Below are positions 52,120-61,968 of a DNA stretch of 64,000 bases, piece by piece. The DNA is taken from positions 2,542,001 through 2,606,000 of the forward strand of contig NZ_FQWQ01000001.1 in NCBI RefSeq assembly GCF_900129725.1. Direction: 5' to 3'. Every line of letters starts with the position of its first letter. Within the stretch, counting starts at the first letter, position 1. Origin of the DNA: Chryseolinea serpens. Its GTDB lineage: Bacteria > Bacteroidota > Bacteroidia > Cytophagales > Cyclobacteriaceae. The position numbers were made by a program, and so were the translations under genes. A model generated the notes under the pieces. That model saw nothing but the letters and a program-made list of their open reading frames with translations. It searched no databases and had not been told where the DNA came from.

Positions 52120-54516
52120 TCATTCATCGCGCAGGGACTTGATGGGATTGGCAGAGGCGGCACGGAAGGCCACGATGCCTACCGTTACCAATACAACCGT
52201 CATGATGACAAAGACGCCTGCCAGATAGGGGAACACTCCCGGCTCAATGCGATAGGCGAAGTTGGCCAGCCATTGCTTCATAAAATAATACGAGACCGGC
52301 GCGGCGATCAGAAAAGCGATCCCGATGAGGTACATGAATTCCTTCGAGAAGAGTGCCATGATGCTGCCCACACTGGCACCCAACGTCTTGCGGATGCCGA
52401 CTTCCTTCGTCCGGCGCGCTGCCATAAAGGATACCAAGCCGAGCAGCCCGATCGATCCGATCAGGATGGCCACTACGGAAAAGATCGAGATCAGGCGGGA
52501 CGTTTTCCGTTCGGCGTCATAGAACTGACGGATCGTGTCGTCCAGGAAGGTGTATTCGAATACGTAGTTTGGAAAGGTCTGCTTCCAGACTTTTTCAACG
52601 CCCTGCATAGCCGCTTTCACATCCGCTGTCTGGAGCTTCACGGCCCCGATATATGAAACATCAATGCCCGTCATCATGATCAGCGGCGCGATGACCTGGT
52701 GCAGCGACTCGCTGTGATAGTCTTCGATCACACCGGAGATCATCGCATTCCGGCCCCACATCGACACCGGCATGCCTACAGCATCCTGTGCGCTTACGCC
52801 CATGGCCCGTGCAAAGGCCTCGTTGACGATAAAACCGGTGACGGAATCTGAAGAAGCCAGATCCTTGCCGGCGACTAACTTTAAGCGATAAGTTTTTAGA
52901 AAATCCGGGGCGATGAACTTCACCCCTGTTTCGGCCGTGACCTTCCTTCCGTCTACGACCGCGTCAAAATCGCCACTCCACTTGTTGCCACTGGTTGCGC
53001 CCGTGTTGCTCATGGTCGAACTTTCTACACCGGGTATGGCGTCGAGGCGGCCCATCAGGTCGCGGAGGTTGATCTTTTCCCTTTCGGGGATCTCGAATTC
53101 AATGACGGCAGACGTATCCAGTCCCATGGGCTGATTGGCAAAATAATCCAGTTGTCTGGCGATGATGATCGTGGCAATCACCAGCGTCTGCGAGATCACC
53201 AGTTGCACACCGATGAGCGTGCGGCGAAGGCTGAGGCGTTGGCCGGCGTTTCCCGTGAGCTTGCTTTTCAGCGCATCGACCGGTTTGTAGGCCGCGAGTG
53301 CCATCGCCGGATACAATCCTGCCGCCAGCGTGATGACAAAGGGAACGCCCAACAGGAACAATCCCGTTACCGGATCGGTGAAAGGCTCAAACCGGAGTTT
53401 GAATCCCAGCACCGGCGAAAGACTTGCCAACACAAGATCAATGACGCCGGCGCAAACGACCGTTGCCAGGACAGTGATCAGAAAAGTCTCACCGAGAAAC
53501 TGAAGCACGATATCCTTGCGCACACCCCCCAGTACTTTGCGCACACCCGCCTCCTTGGCGCGGCTGATGATCAGCACGGTGTTGAGGTTGATGAAATTGA
53601 TACAGGCGGTGGCGAAAAGCAGAAATCCGATCAGGGACAGGGTCAGCAACTTCGCCGACGACACGGTCCGGTTGTTGAAATTCTGAAACCGCGTATCGAA
53701 GTGCACATCACGCAGGCGCTGAAGAAAATAGAATCGGCTTTCCCCGGTTTCCTTTGCATCGCCGGAAAAGTATTTCATGTGCCATGTTTTCATTCTTTGC
53801 TCCAGGTCGGGCTGGCTGACATGCTCCGGCAATTTCACATAGCAATTCAGTGAAGCCGAGGTAGACCCCCAGTTGTCCCATCCGTGCTTGTCCGCGCCGA
53901 GGCGGTTTGAAATGAAAACGGTAAAGGGCAGGTCCGTATTCAGTGGTGGATCCTGCACAATGCCGCTCACCGTGAGGTCGAACTTGTTGTTGCAGCTGAT
54001 CACCTGGTTCAACGCCGGCGCATCACCGAACAACTTTCGTGCTTCACTTTGGGTGAGCACCACGGTTTTCTCACGGGTTAACGCATCGGCAGGATTGCCC
54101 TCAATCCATTGATAAGTAAACATTGAAAAATAATCCGGGTCTGCATAGGCGACCTTCGTTTCCTTGAAAAGTTTCTTCGATCCGTTCCTGTCGACAATGC
54201 CGAACACGGGCGGTGTCTCGTTGGCGTCGACCATGGTCACGCCGGCAAGCTCGGGAAAATCATTTCTGATGGCTTCAGGAAGCGGATACGTGATGCCCGC
54301 AGTGAACCCGACCTGTCCATGTTCTTGCTTTTCGGTGACGATGCGATAGATGCGGTCTGCATCGGCATGGTAGCGATCGAAGCTCAGCTCAAAATGAATC
54401 GTCAACACAATGACGAGCGTGCTCACGATGCCGAGGGTCAGACCGAGCAGGTTGACCGAAGAGTGGAGTTTATTTTTCCACAGCGCCCTGAAGTTGGTGT
54501 GCCAGAAATTGTACAT
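52120..54516 (-). CDS. FtsX/MacB-type ABC permease (no ATPase gene adjacent)
   Basis: The 798-residue protein has the same layout as the permease at 41320-43797 (N-terminal helix MYNFWHTNFRALWKNKLHSSVN, MacB-like periplasmic domains, two FtsX parts ending NPIKSLRDE), with clear differences in sequence, so it is a paralogue. As there, no ATP-binding subunit gene lies nearby. A terminator-like 3'-end module follows. Confidence 0.9.
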   Translation of the reverse strand: MYNFWHTNFRALWKNKLHSSVNLLGLTLGIVSTLVIVLTIHFELSFDRYHADADRIYRIVTEKQEHGQVGFTAGITYPLPEAIRNDFPELAGVTMVDANETPPVFGIVDRNGSKKLFKETKVAYADPDYFSMFTYQWIEGNPADALTREKTVVLTQSEARKLFGDAPALNQVISCNNKFDLTVSGIVQDPPLNTDLPFTVFISNRLGADKHGWDNWGSTSASLNCYVKLPEHVSQPDLEQRMKTWHMKYFSGDAKETGESRFYFLQRLRDVHFDTRFQNFNNRTVSSAKLLTLSLIGFLLFATACINFINLNTVLIISRAKEAGVRKVLGGVRKDIVLQFLGETFLITVLATVVCAGVIDLVLASLSPVLGFKLRFEPFTDPVTGLFLLGVPFVITLAAGLYPAMALAAYKPVDALKSKLTGNAGQRLSLRRTLIGVQLVISQTLVIATIIIARQLDYFANQPMGLDTSAVIEFEIPEREKINLRDLMGRLDAIPGVESSTMSNTGATSGNKWSGDFDAVVDGRKVTAETGVKFIAPDFLKTYRLKLVAGKDLASSDSVTGFIVNEAFARAMGVSAQDAVGMPVSMWGRNAMISGVIEDYHSESLHQVIAPLIMMTGIDVSYIGAVKLQTADVKAAMQGVEKVWKQTFPNYVFEYTFLDDTIRQFYDAERKTSRLISIFSVVAILIGSIGLLGLVSFMAARRTKEVGIRKTLGASVGSIMALFSKEFMYLIGIAFLIAAPVSYYFMKQWLANFAYRIEPGVFPYLAGVFVIMTVVLVTVGIVAFRAASANPIKSLRDE

Positions 54517-54601
54517 AAGCGAAGTTTACCGTGTTGCTTAAGAATCGTTCCAAACTTTCCAGGGCGGCGATCAGGGTCCGAATGAATACGTTTTGTTTTT
54601 G

Positions 54602-54699
54602 CCCGTCCGCGACCGGCCGTAGTTGTACCGGTTTCGGACGGGGTTTCAATCCGTCACAAAATCTCAGATCATGGGCAACAAGGGCTTCGCCCTTGTTGC
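54602..54699. other. Two hairpins in an otherwise gene-free region
   Basis: First: CCCGTCCG-CG-ACCGG (54602-54616) pairs with CCGGT-TT-CGGACGGG (54628-54642), an internal loop in a 13-bp stem. Second: GCAACAAGGGC / GCCCTTGTTGC (54675-54685 and 54689-54699) with a 3-nt loop. No T-tract follows either. They lie in the 308-bp gap between the permease and the DUF2652 gene; a small RNA or leader cannot be excluded. Confidence 0.6.
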
Positions 54700-54824
54700 G
54701 TACCCACTGCGTGAGTCTTACCTGGGCAGGCACGTTAGCAGCGGAACGGGATATTGGCATAATGACAACTTATCCCGGGTCAAAGTAACAGCCTCTAAAG
54801 GCTAATTTATACCTTTACAAGGCA

Positions 54825-55913
54825 ATGGAAAACAAAGGACTCGTATTCATCCCCGATATCAGCGGCTTCTCCCGGTTCGTAAGCGAAACCGAGATCGAGC
54901 ACAGTCGCCTCATTATCCAGGAGCTTTTGGAGATCCTGATCAACGCCAATCAGCTCGGCCTGGAGGTCTCTGAAATAGAGGGCGACGCCATACTCTTTTA
55001 CAAATTCGGTGACCCACCCGATCTGAAAGCCCTGTACACACAGGTTGAGCATATGTTTTGCTCGTTCCACCGGAACCTGATCGCGTATGAATTGACCAAA
55101 TATTGTCAATGTAAGGCGTGCCTTTCGGCGATCAACCTCTCCCTGAAGGTCATCACGCACTATGGAGAGTTCACCGGGTACACCGTACGGAACTTCAGCA
55201 AGCTGATCGGGAAAGATATCATCGTTGCACACCAACTCCTGAAAAATGATATCGCCGACCATGAATATTGGCTGATCACCAAAAGCCTGGTGAAGGATAG
55301 TAAGCCGCTCAACCTCGCCGACTGGATGCAATGGAACATAGGAGCCAAACAGACAGAAACCGGCGATGTCTCCTATCACTATGCTCAGCTAGGCCACCTC
55401 AAACATGAGCTGACGCAAGTGGAAGCGCAGCCGCCGGAGTTAGCAAAGAAAGTCCGGGCAGTTTCCGTTTCCGAAGAATACGATAACGACATGATCACCC
55501 TGTTCCATGCCTGCGGAAATTTCAACTACCGGGCCCGTTGGCAGGAAGGTGTGGAGAAGGTAGAAGAACTGAGCCATTACCTGCCGCGCGTAGGCATGCG
55601 CTGCCGCTCCACGCACACCGACGGAAAAGTGATCACCTACGTCAGCAGCTACTACAAGTACCAGCCGGAGAGAATTGAGTTCAGTGAAACGGACGAGAAG
55701 GATAAAAGCGTTACCTATTTCACGCTGGAGAAATTAGCGCCCCTGAAAACAAAGCTGACGATTGATTTTTACCTGAACAAAACCCTGCCGGTCGAACTCG
55801 TATTCCGCCTGATGAAAAAGAAAAAGATTGAAGAGGCATTTTATAAATCTCTGCAAACGCTGAAGGTTTTCGCGAAGGGTTTGTATGTCCCGAGTGCTAA
55901 AGATTTTTTATGA
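54825..55913 (+). CDS. DUF2652 protein with SRPBCC-like C-terminus
   Basis: The 362-residue protein has the DUF2652 N-terminal domain (FIPDISGFSRFVSETEIEHSRLIIQELLEIL ... EVSEIEGDAILFYK), related to class III adenylate-cyclase folds but without all catalytic residues, followed (about 205-350) by an SRPBCC/polyketide-cyclase-like domain (GNFNYRARWQEGVEKVEELS ... LTIDFYLNK). Possible lipid or small-molecule binding; function unknown. Confidence 0.85.
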   Translation: MENKGLVFIPDISGFSRFVSETEIEHSRLIIQELLEILINANQLGLEVSEIEGDAILFYKFGDPPDLKALYTQVEHMFCSFHRNLIAYELTKYCQCKACLSAINLSLKVITHYGEFTGYTVRNFSKLIGKDIIVAHQLLKNDIADHEYWLITKSLVKDSKPLNLADWMQWNIGAKQTETGDVSYHYAQLGHLKHELTQVEAQPPELAKKVRAVSVSEEYDNDMITLFHACGNFNYRARWQEGVEKVEELSHYLPRVGMRCRSTHTDGKVITYVSSYYKYQPERIEFSETDEKDKSVTYFTLEKLAPLKTKLTIDFYLNKTLPVELVFRLMKKKKIEEAFYKSLQTLKVFAKGLYVPSAKDFL

Positions 55914-55956
55914 ATAAAGAGGGAACGTTTCTCCACTCGAAATCGCGAATTGATTT

Positions 55957-56964
55957 ATGAGAATAACTTTTATTACAAGCCTTTTCTTTGCTTTCCTGGC
56001 CTTGTCCTGTAAGGAGGATAATCAGCAAAAAGGGCTTTCGTTTAATAAACTATCCAGCCCCGTCTGGGAAGGAGCATTAACGGCTGCAGATCCAGATGTG
56101 GTCAGGGACGGCGATACACTGAGAATGTACTACTCAAGTCTTGTTATTGATAGCCATGAGAAACTTGTTATCGCTGGAGCTAAATCAATTGACGGCAAGC
56201 ATTGGATACCGTCAGACAATAATCAGGCGGGAAGCGAAAGCATCTCGCTTGACGCAAATCCCGGCAAATGGGACAATCACCTTGAAGCCAATGCAGTGAT
56301 GCTGGATGGAGATAAGGTAATGATGTTTTATTGTGGATATGAAAAGGAGGCGGAGGTTGCCGGAACCCTTGTAGCGAAAGGACAAATTGGACTGGCTACC
56401 TCGGAGGACAGAATCAAGTTTACACGAAATTCATCCGACCCGATACTGCCCCTTGGGGGCACCAATTCAAAGGATGCAAACGCCTTGTTCTCTCCAACAT
56501 TATTGAAAGAAGGCAATACCTATTACATGCTCTATGTCGGGTATTGTATTGAGAACTGTTCTCCGGCATTTATCGGGATTCTCGGGGCGACTTCTCCTGA
56601 CGGAATACATTGGACGAAGCTTCCGAACCCCGTCTTGACAGGAGCTGATAAAAATCTACCCTGGGCTCAAGTCATTAAAGAACCTGATGTGGTGAAAGGG
56701 CCCGACGGATTATTCTACTTATTCATTTCAGGCGATCACAGCATCGGTGTTGCCAGAAGTCAAAATATACTAGGACCGTACGAGGTATATGCTGACCCGA
56801 TCATTCAACCTACATTGGACTGGGAGGGCAGTGATGTCATTGCCCCCACCGTAATCATCGAAAACAATAAAGTCCGCATTTGGTATATGGGAGTAACCGT
56901 CAATGGCAGCGGTGCAGACTTCTCGATTGGGTATGCCGAATCTGATTTTCCGTTAAATTGGTGA
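55957..56964 (+). CDS. GH43-like five-bladed propeller lipoprotein
   Basis: The 335-residue protein has a lipoprotein signal (LALSC, Cys18) and a five-bladed beta-propeller with DPDVVRDGDTLRMYYSS, WDNHLEANAVMLDGDKVMMFYCGY, LFSPTLLKEGNTYYMLYVG and EPDVVKGPDGLFYLFISGD, the recurring pattern of GH43/GH32-like and related glycoside-active families. It may bind or cut a surface glycan. It has lower GC than its upstream neighbour. Confidence 0.78.
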   Translation: MRITFITSLFFAFLALSCKEDNQQKGLSFNKLSSPVWEGALTAADPDVVRDGDTLRMYYSSLVIDSHEKLVIAGAKSIDGKHWIPSDNNQAGSESISLDANPGKWDNHLEANAVMLDGDKVMMFYCGYEKEAEVAGTLVAKGQIGLATSEDRIKFTRNSSDPILPLGGTNSKDANALFSPTLLKEGNTYYMLYVGYCIENCSPAFIGILGATSPDGIHWTKLPNPVLTGADKNLPWAQVIKEPDVVKGPDGLFYLFISGDHSIGVARSQNILGPYEVYADPIIQPTLDWEGSDVIAPTVIIENNKVRIWYMGVTVNGSGADFSIGYAESDFPLNW

Positions 56965-56992
56965 TACGCTAATTCTATTTACTACATCAACA

Positions 56993-57073
56993 ATGGAGAA
57001 ACTCATGAAGAGCATTCAATCTGTAATGAACTTAGACCCTAAAGAAGTTGAGTTGATGAAGTCCCTGTTTTAA
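56993..57073 (+). pseudogene. Remnant of a Crp/Fnr-type gene
   Basis: A 26-residue frame (MEKLMKSIQSVMNLDPKEVE, then LMKSLF) ends in TAA. It matches the very start of Crp/Fnr regulators such as the one at 32786 (a Q-V-I-x-x-L-x-x-L-x-P-x-E-x-x-x-x-x-x-L-F pattern), and one base out of frame the text continues KEG. The rest of the gene is missing. Confidence 0.45.
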
Positions 57074-57101
57074 AGAAGGCTAGCTATGCCCTGCCTTGCT
57101 G

Positions 57102-57452
57102 TTAGTTTTCAGCCAACACGACGTCGATCAATTTTTCGAGTGCTGGTTTGGAAAATCCGAGCCTCTCGCTGACTATATTGATCAGTTCCCGTTCGGCGGG
57201 GGAGAAATCTCCGTCTACTAGCGCGAGCCGGATCATGTCGTCGAGTTGTTTCTCTTTTTCTGAATTGTCCTGTGGAATGAGGTATTGGTATTCGTTCGCC
57301 CGGTCGAGCATGAGGTTAAGACGGTCCAGGGGAATGCCGTTCTCATAGGCGATCTTTGACAGGGCAACACGCTCCAACTCTTCTATCTTACCGTCTGCTG
57401 CACTGAGTGAAATGAGATTCCGGAAATGAGCTAACTTAATGGGATCTAACAT
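57102..57452 (-). CDS. TerB-like protein
   Basis: The start at 57452 (MLDPIKLAHFRNLISLSAAD) gives 116 residues; the frame opens further upstream but the added part is a hydrophobic, unrelated stretch. The repeated acidic pattern SAADGKIEELERVAL and LALVDGDFSPAERELINIVSERLG is typical of TerB-family (TerB/DjlA-like) all-alpha domains, which bind metal in the tellurite-resistance context. Role here unknown. Confidence 0.8.
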   Translation of the reverse strand: MLDPIKLAHFRNLISLSAADGKIEELERVALSKIAYENGIPLDRLNLMLDRANEYQYLIPQDNSEKEKQLDDMIRLALVDGDFSPAERELINIVSERLGFSKPALEKLIDVVLAEN

Positions 57453-57570
57453 AGCTATATGGATATCGGGTGGAAGTGTGTTAAATATACCTATTCTTCG
57501 CCAAAAACTCCAAACGAAAATCCCGACAACATCCAAATTAAATTTCCAGACAAGGAAGTAATCACCCGCC

Positions 57571-57840
57571 ATGTTTACCGAAAATGAAGCAAATGCTTTA
57601 ATCACGGCTGAACAATTAGTACTAAGAAACAGGGACAGTTCTCTTATTAAAGAATATACTGAAGCAATTAATAAAATAAAATCCATTTTGCTTTATGCAA
57701 CAAAAGAGAAAGTTGAATTATTAGCCAATAGGATTGCCGTGAGCCCTGCCATCCCACATTCACACACGAGCGATTCTTTGACGTTAATCCAAAACGCCTT
57801 TACGCCCGTAAGCCTCGAGGCAATCAAGAAATTCGCTTAA
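57571..57840 (+). CDS. Small hypothetical protein
   Basis: The 89-residue product (MFTENEANALITAEQLVLRN...) is helical and acidic, with no signal or membrane segment. It is divergent from the TerB-like gene, and the AT-rich codons resemble those of the genes that follow. No family is recognised. Confidence 0.55.
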   Translation: MFTENEANALITAEQLVLRNRDSSLIKEYTEAINKIKSILLYATKEKVELLANRIAVSPAIPHSHTSDSLTLIQNAFTPVSLEAIKKFA

Positions 57841-57894
57841 CGAAAAGCGACGTAAATCGATGAAGTACAGATGGAGTTCAAAGCGCAAACTATC

Positions 57895-59241
57895 CTACTT
57901 GCTCAATTTCATTTTTACTGCCAAAATGTGCTTACATAAACCTCGATTGTTTTTATTGGCCGTGTACCAGTTACAGGTGCATTGAAACACATCATTATTC
58001 GCAATGACCGTATGCAATACATCTCCTGAACCTTTTACTTCAGCTTTTATGTATTGGTCGGTTTGCTGAAGGATCATCACCTCATTATCCCTTACAAGTT
58101 TAATGGCATTTTGAATTCTCGGATTAAAGCTTTTTAGACGCTCCAATTTAAACGGCAGCCTCCTGTAGAAAAACTGGCGATCACCAAGTTCGTACCCCAA
58201 TAACCCTATACTAGACAAGGATGATTGCAGCGTCTCCATTACCGTAAGCGGAATGTCATGTTCAATTGAAATCAACGTGGGATGAAATACTTCATTCGTT
58301 TTAAAAAAATTGTTAATTCCAAGAATCAGCTCTTCTGAAACCTTTTCAGTTAAGGCTTCCAAATTCTTTCCTTCACCTGAAAATCCGCGATATACACTTT
58401 CTGAAAAAAGGAATGACATCTGAATATTCCCAAATCGCAACAACACCGCTACACACTGTTCATCATCACTTCTATAGAAGCTGACGGATTCGGTGAGCAA
58501 AAGCAAGTTTTGCAGTAAATTCAGTCGGTGTACCCCTCCTATTTTCAAGCCGTCAGGTTTTGACGAAGGGGAGAATTGATAAGACAATCCGCTTTTGTGT
58601 AGATAATAGTTTCCCTTTACGGCTGTCTTTGGTAACGTATTAAAAAGTTGAGTTGCTTCAATCTTCGTAAGGGTAAAGGCAAGCTCCATCGATGAAAGAT
58701 AAACCTGCACATTTCCCAAGCCCTTAATCCACCGATTGGGTAATTTAACTTTCTTCTCCTGTGTGCTATTCCGCTCTGTAGAAATATTCACTTCCTTCGA
58801 ACCTATACTTACCGATAGCTTTTCTTTCTGAGTAACCGTATTAAATGCCCTGACAGTATCGGAATTAAAGTCGATATTAGTGCAGCCGGATTGCAAGAAC
58901 TCCCCATCAATACCATTTTCCAAAATATCAATACGGGCATAAACACTATTGCAGGATGAAAAAGCTTCCCAACGCATTTCTTTGTTCCCTATCGAAACAA
59001 TCGGGTCCTTTAAATAAAAAATTTGAGATGGCGTAAGCGCATAATGGGAACCTACTGTCCGGGCCAGCGCGCTCATGCATTTCGACGCTACGAAGGAATC
59101 CTTAATTTGTCCATAGAAAAAACAAGGCACATTGTTCTCTTCTACAATTTCCGAACAATGCGCAAACAGCAATGCCGTACTGCCATCTTTCACCTGGGCA
59201 GTTGATGCAGACGCATACCGATATTCAAAATCCTGAATCAT
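57895..59241 (-). CDS. SWIM zinc-finger protein
   Basis: The 448-residue protein ends with a SWIM finger CTCNWYTANKNNRGLCKH (Cys421, Cys423, Cys436, His438; CxC-x12-CxH). The first ~400 residues look like alpha/beta with no named domain. It overlaps by one base the stop of the DUF6493-like gene, so it is translated from the same transcript. SWIM fingers bind nucleic acid or protein; such pairs resemble gene partners known from MoxR/vWA-type conflict clusters, but neither MoxR nor vWA is present here. Confidence 0.85.
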   Translation of the reverse strand: MIQDFEYRYASASTAQVKDGSTALLFAHCSEIVEENNVPCFFYGQIKDSFVASKCMSALARTVGSHYALTPSQIFYLKDPIVSIGNKEMRWEAFSSCNSVYARIDILENGIDGEFLQSGCTNIDFNSDTVRAFNTVTQKEKLSVSIGSKEVNISTERNSTQEKKVKLPNRWIKGLGNVQVYLSSMELAFTLTKIEATQLFNTLPKTAVKGNYYLHKSGLSYQFSPSSKPDGLKIGGVHRLNLLQNLLLLTESVSFYRSDDEQCVAVLLRFGNIQMSFLFSESVYRGFSGEGKNLEALTEKVSEELILGINNFFKTNEVFHPTLISIEHDIPLTVMETLQSSLSSIGLLGYELGDRQFFYRRLPFKLERLKSFNPRIQNAIKLVRDNEVMILQQTDQYIKAEVKGSGDVLHTVIANNDVFQCTCNWYTANKNNRGLCKHILAVKMKLSK

Positions 59242-61910
59242 TATTTCTTCTTTGTTTTGACTTTGGCCAAGAGCTCTTCATTTCCTTTCACGCCCAGGCG
59301 ATGCACCCATTCTTCATAATACTCCACGACTTTTTTGCTATTGGCTGGCAGTTGTTGCATGTCGAAATACTCAAGACATTTTCCTAACACTTTAAATTTA
59401 AAAGCATTTACAGGATGATTCGTGTTGGGCTTATCAAAAAATTCCAGTAGCCGGTTCACCGGTCCAAATTTTTGTGCGGTGAGATTACCAATCAGATCAG
59501 CCAGGTGATCCAGGTCTTTATGTTGTTCAACCAATGCCATTTCAATATACTCACTGGCCAATTCCCTTGATATTTTCTTCTCAAACATCAGGCAAGCCGC
59601 TATATAAATCCATCCACTGTGATGCGTTTCGATTTTATTTTCAACCAGGAATTGCAATGGAAACAAACAGGACTCAAATCCGTCCACTTCATTTCCGGTA
59701 GTCCAATTGGGTATATAACGGCTAATCTGTCCGTCAACATAATTCGGATTCAGACTTAACTGATAGGGTATATCAACACGGGATGCTTTCTTTAGCGTGC
59801 TGACATTGTAAAAAATGTGATCATAGCTGATGGGCTCCTGATCGAGGTACCACGCTTTATTCCAATTTCCCCCCAGTATCATTTTGTGCCAGGTGGCGTA
59901 TTGATTCGACTCCGTGTGGATACGAAAGTCTAGCATTAACGGATGAATCACAGACGGATACTCCCTCGCGCTTGTATTTTCAAACTCCGTAAACACAGCA
60001 TCGGGGTTCCTGATTCTTGTTACCTGCGCCCATAGGGCAAGAGTCTCTTCAGTAGGTTCAATTTTATCAGAGACACCTAAAAAATATGACAAGGCCTTCG
60101 CATACTTTCCCTTCATTTTTTTCGCCAACGTCCTCGATTCATTGTCTGCATTTTTAAACCACGTACGATTGCAAGCCACGATCAAGTCTTCATAGAAAAT
60201 CACACCGCCAACTTCTTCATAAGCCAGAACTCTTTTTACCAAAGTCGTGGGATGAATAAAAAAGGGCCGATGCGTTGGCGTTGAAAGAAAAGGCAAACGA
60301 TTCTTCCTCTTCAATTTTTCAATCAATAGATTACACTTGTTTTTGAGAAAAGGAATAGGATCATACCTGCCTTCGTCTGAATCGATTTCCTTTTCATTTA
60401 TCCACCCCTCGATGAACAATGAAAAATAAGCCATTACATGATTTTCCCATGACCTGTTAAAAAGTTGTTTGGTGTAAGGTTTCAATTGCTTCTCCAAATC
60501 AACCGGTATCTGATTTTGAAGTTGATTGATTCCCTCCAATAACAGATCTATATCCGTTGCCGATTTGGTGTGAATGCAATTGCCAACCTGGAATAGCAAT
60601 TCATCCCAGTTGGAAGCAATAGCCAATTCCGCAACTTGTTTGGTCTCCGCTATATCCGCATTTACACTTGCTTTTGACTCACTTGAAATGGAAAGTGTAT
60701 CTTTTGTTTTTTGCTTCAGATACGAAGTGTACGGAGCAGCAATGATATTCAAATTCTCAGCATTGGTAAACTTAAGCAATAGCGTTGCAGTCTTCACCTG
60801 AAGGTTTGCGTCAGCATGCATCAGTAACACCGCTAACCGTTCGGAAAAATCCACGTCCTTGTAATCGGGGTTAGTAAGTACGTTTTCCACGATATCCAAA
60901 CCGGAAAAAATCGCTTTGATGCATTTGTCGTTGGAGAAACACAAGGCAAAGTTTTCAGTAAAGCCTAGGCCATTAAATCGTTTCGCCTTACGAATGGTTT
61001 GGATATTCCTTAAGGCAAAATTGATGAGACTGGGGTTATTCGTGCCGAACAGCGCGAAAAGTAAAGTTTGGTGCTCTAGTAATTCATCTTCCGTTGGATG
61101 AAATAATTCAAGCAGCCTGGTGTGCCAATCTAAATGACCTTTCTTCCAGTTATTCAACAGCGACTCCAACAGATTCTTAATGATCGATCGATCAAAAACT
61201 ACTCCCCTTTCATTTAATAGAATAATTACTTCCGTCCAATATTCATACACCTTTTTGCAAACAAACCCCTCTCTCGCTTGCCATTTCGAAATGTCCAGAA
61301 CCGGTACTTCATTTCTATAAAAAACTAGAAAAACCTGGTGAAACGCTTTCTCATTCCCCGCTAAGAAATCCGTGTCTGCTTTTGTGTTTCTATTAAACAT
61401 CTGGATAGTAAACAGGCTCCTGGTGAAATAAGCCTCATCAAAACTTACCCATCCTAACTCATAAATTCTCCACAGGGTTCTAAAATCAACAATCCTGAAT
61501 TTATCTTTCGCCATTTCTTGGATTACCTTGTCCAGATAGTCAGGCGGAAACAGATTAAAAAAAGCCTCCAGCGCCACGTAATCCGACGCACACAGCAATT
61601 CACGCAGTGGGTTTAATACCCAACCATTCACTTTGGATTCTGTTTGCTTCAGATCAGAATAATTACGTGTGCAGGCAAGAAGGGCTAAGTAGTAGCATCT
61701 CCTTACCCGGGAATGATTCTCATAAAATGCAGCCCGTTCTTCTTCACCCAACGCACGATCCACTTCATCAAAAATGTCCTTCGTGGTATCCTCATCCTTC
61801 AGGAGTTTTATAAGCTCCAGTCTTTCGCTATCCGTTAGTGACTGACAAGATTGGATTACGGTCTTCCAATTTTTATCTTTTATCTGTTCGACAAGGTATT
61901 TCTTTAACAC
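59241..61910 (-). CDS. Large DUF6493-like helical protein
   Basis: The 889-residue protein is predominantly helical with repeat-like segments (for example QDKNWKTVIQSCQSLTDSERLELIKLLKD-type starts), and a C-terminal part with VHRLGVKGNEELLAKV. It resembles the long proteins that are found next to SWIM-finger genes (DUF6493/DUF5691 type); the assignment is tentative. No catalytic motif is visible. It overlaps the SWIM gene by one base, which makes the two a likely complex. Confidence 0.65.
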   Translation of the reverse strand: MLKKYLVEQIKDKNWKTVIQSCQSLTDSERLELIKLLKDEDTTKDIFDEVDRALGEEERAAFYENHSRVRRCYYLALLACTRNYSDLKQTESKVNGWVLNPLRELLCASDYVALEAFFNLFPPDYLDKVIQEMAKDKFRIVDFRTLWRIYELGWVSFDEAYFTRSLFTIQMFNRNTKADTDFLAGNEKAFHQVFLVFYRNEVPVLDISKWQAREGFVCKKVYEYWTEVIILLNERGVVFDRSIIKNLLESLLNNWKKGHLDWHTRLLELFHPTEDELLEHQTLLFALFGTNNPSLINFALRNIQTIRKAKRFNGLGFTENFALCFSNDKCIKAIFSGLDIVENVLTNPDYKDVDFSERLAVLLMHADANLQVKTATLLLKFTNAENLNIIAAPYTSYLKQKTKDTLSISSESKASVNADIAETKQVAELAIASNWDELLFQVGNCIHTKSATDIDLLLEGINQLQNQIPVDLEKQLKPYTKQLFNRSWENHVMAYFSLFIEGWINEKEIDSDEGRYDPIPFLKNKCNLLIEKLKRKNRLPFLSTPTHRPFFIHPTTLVKRVLAYEEVGGVIFYEDLIVACNRTWFKNADNESRTLAKKMKGKYAKALSYFLGVSDKIEPTEETLALWAQVTRIRNPDAVFTEFENTSAREYPSVIHPLMLDFRIHTESNQYATWHKMILGGNWNKAWYLDQEPISYDHIFYNVSTLKKASRVDIPYQLSLNPNYVDGQISRYIPNWTTGNEVDGFESCLFPLQFLVENKIETHHSGWIYIAACLMFEKKISRELASEYIEMALVEQHKDLDHLADLIGNLTAQKFGPVNRLLEFFDKPNTNHPVNAFKFKVLGKCLEYFDMQQLPANSKKVVEYYEEWVHRLGVKGNEELLAKVKTKKK

Positions 61911-61968
61911 ATTCTAATGGGTTAAGCGCAACTTAAGAATAAACAAAAAACACTAAGGCTGAAACAAA

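Noticed and set aside
54470-54760. 96-residue minus-strand frame overlapping the permease start
   Set aside because: Mostly made of hairpin-forming sequence with no protein-like pattern; overlaps the permease start region.
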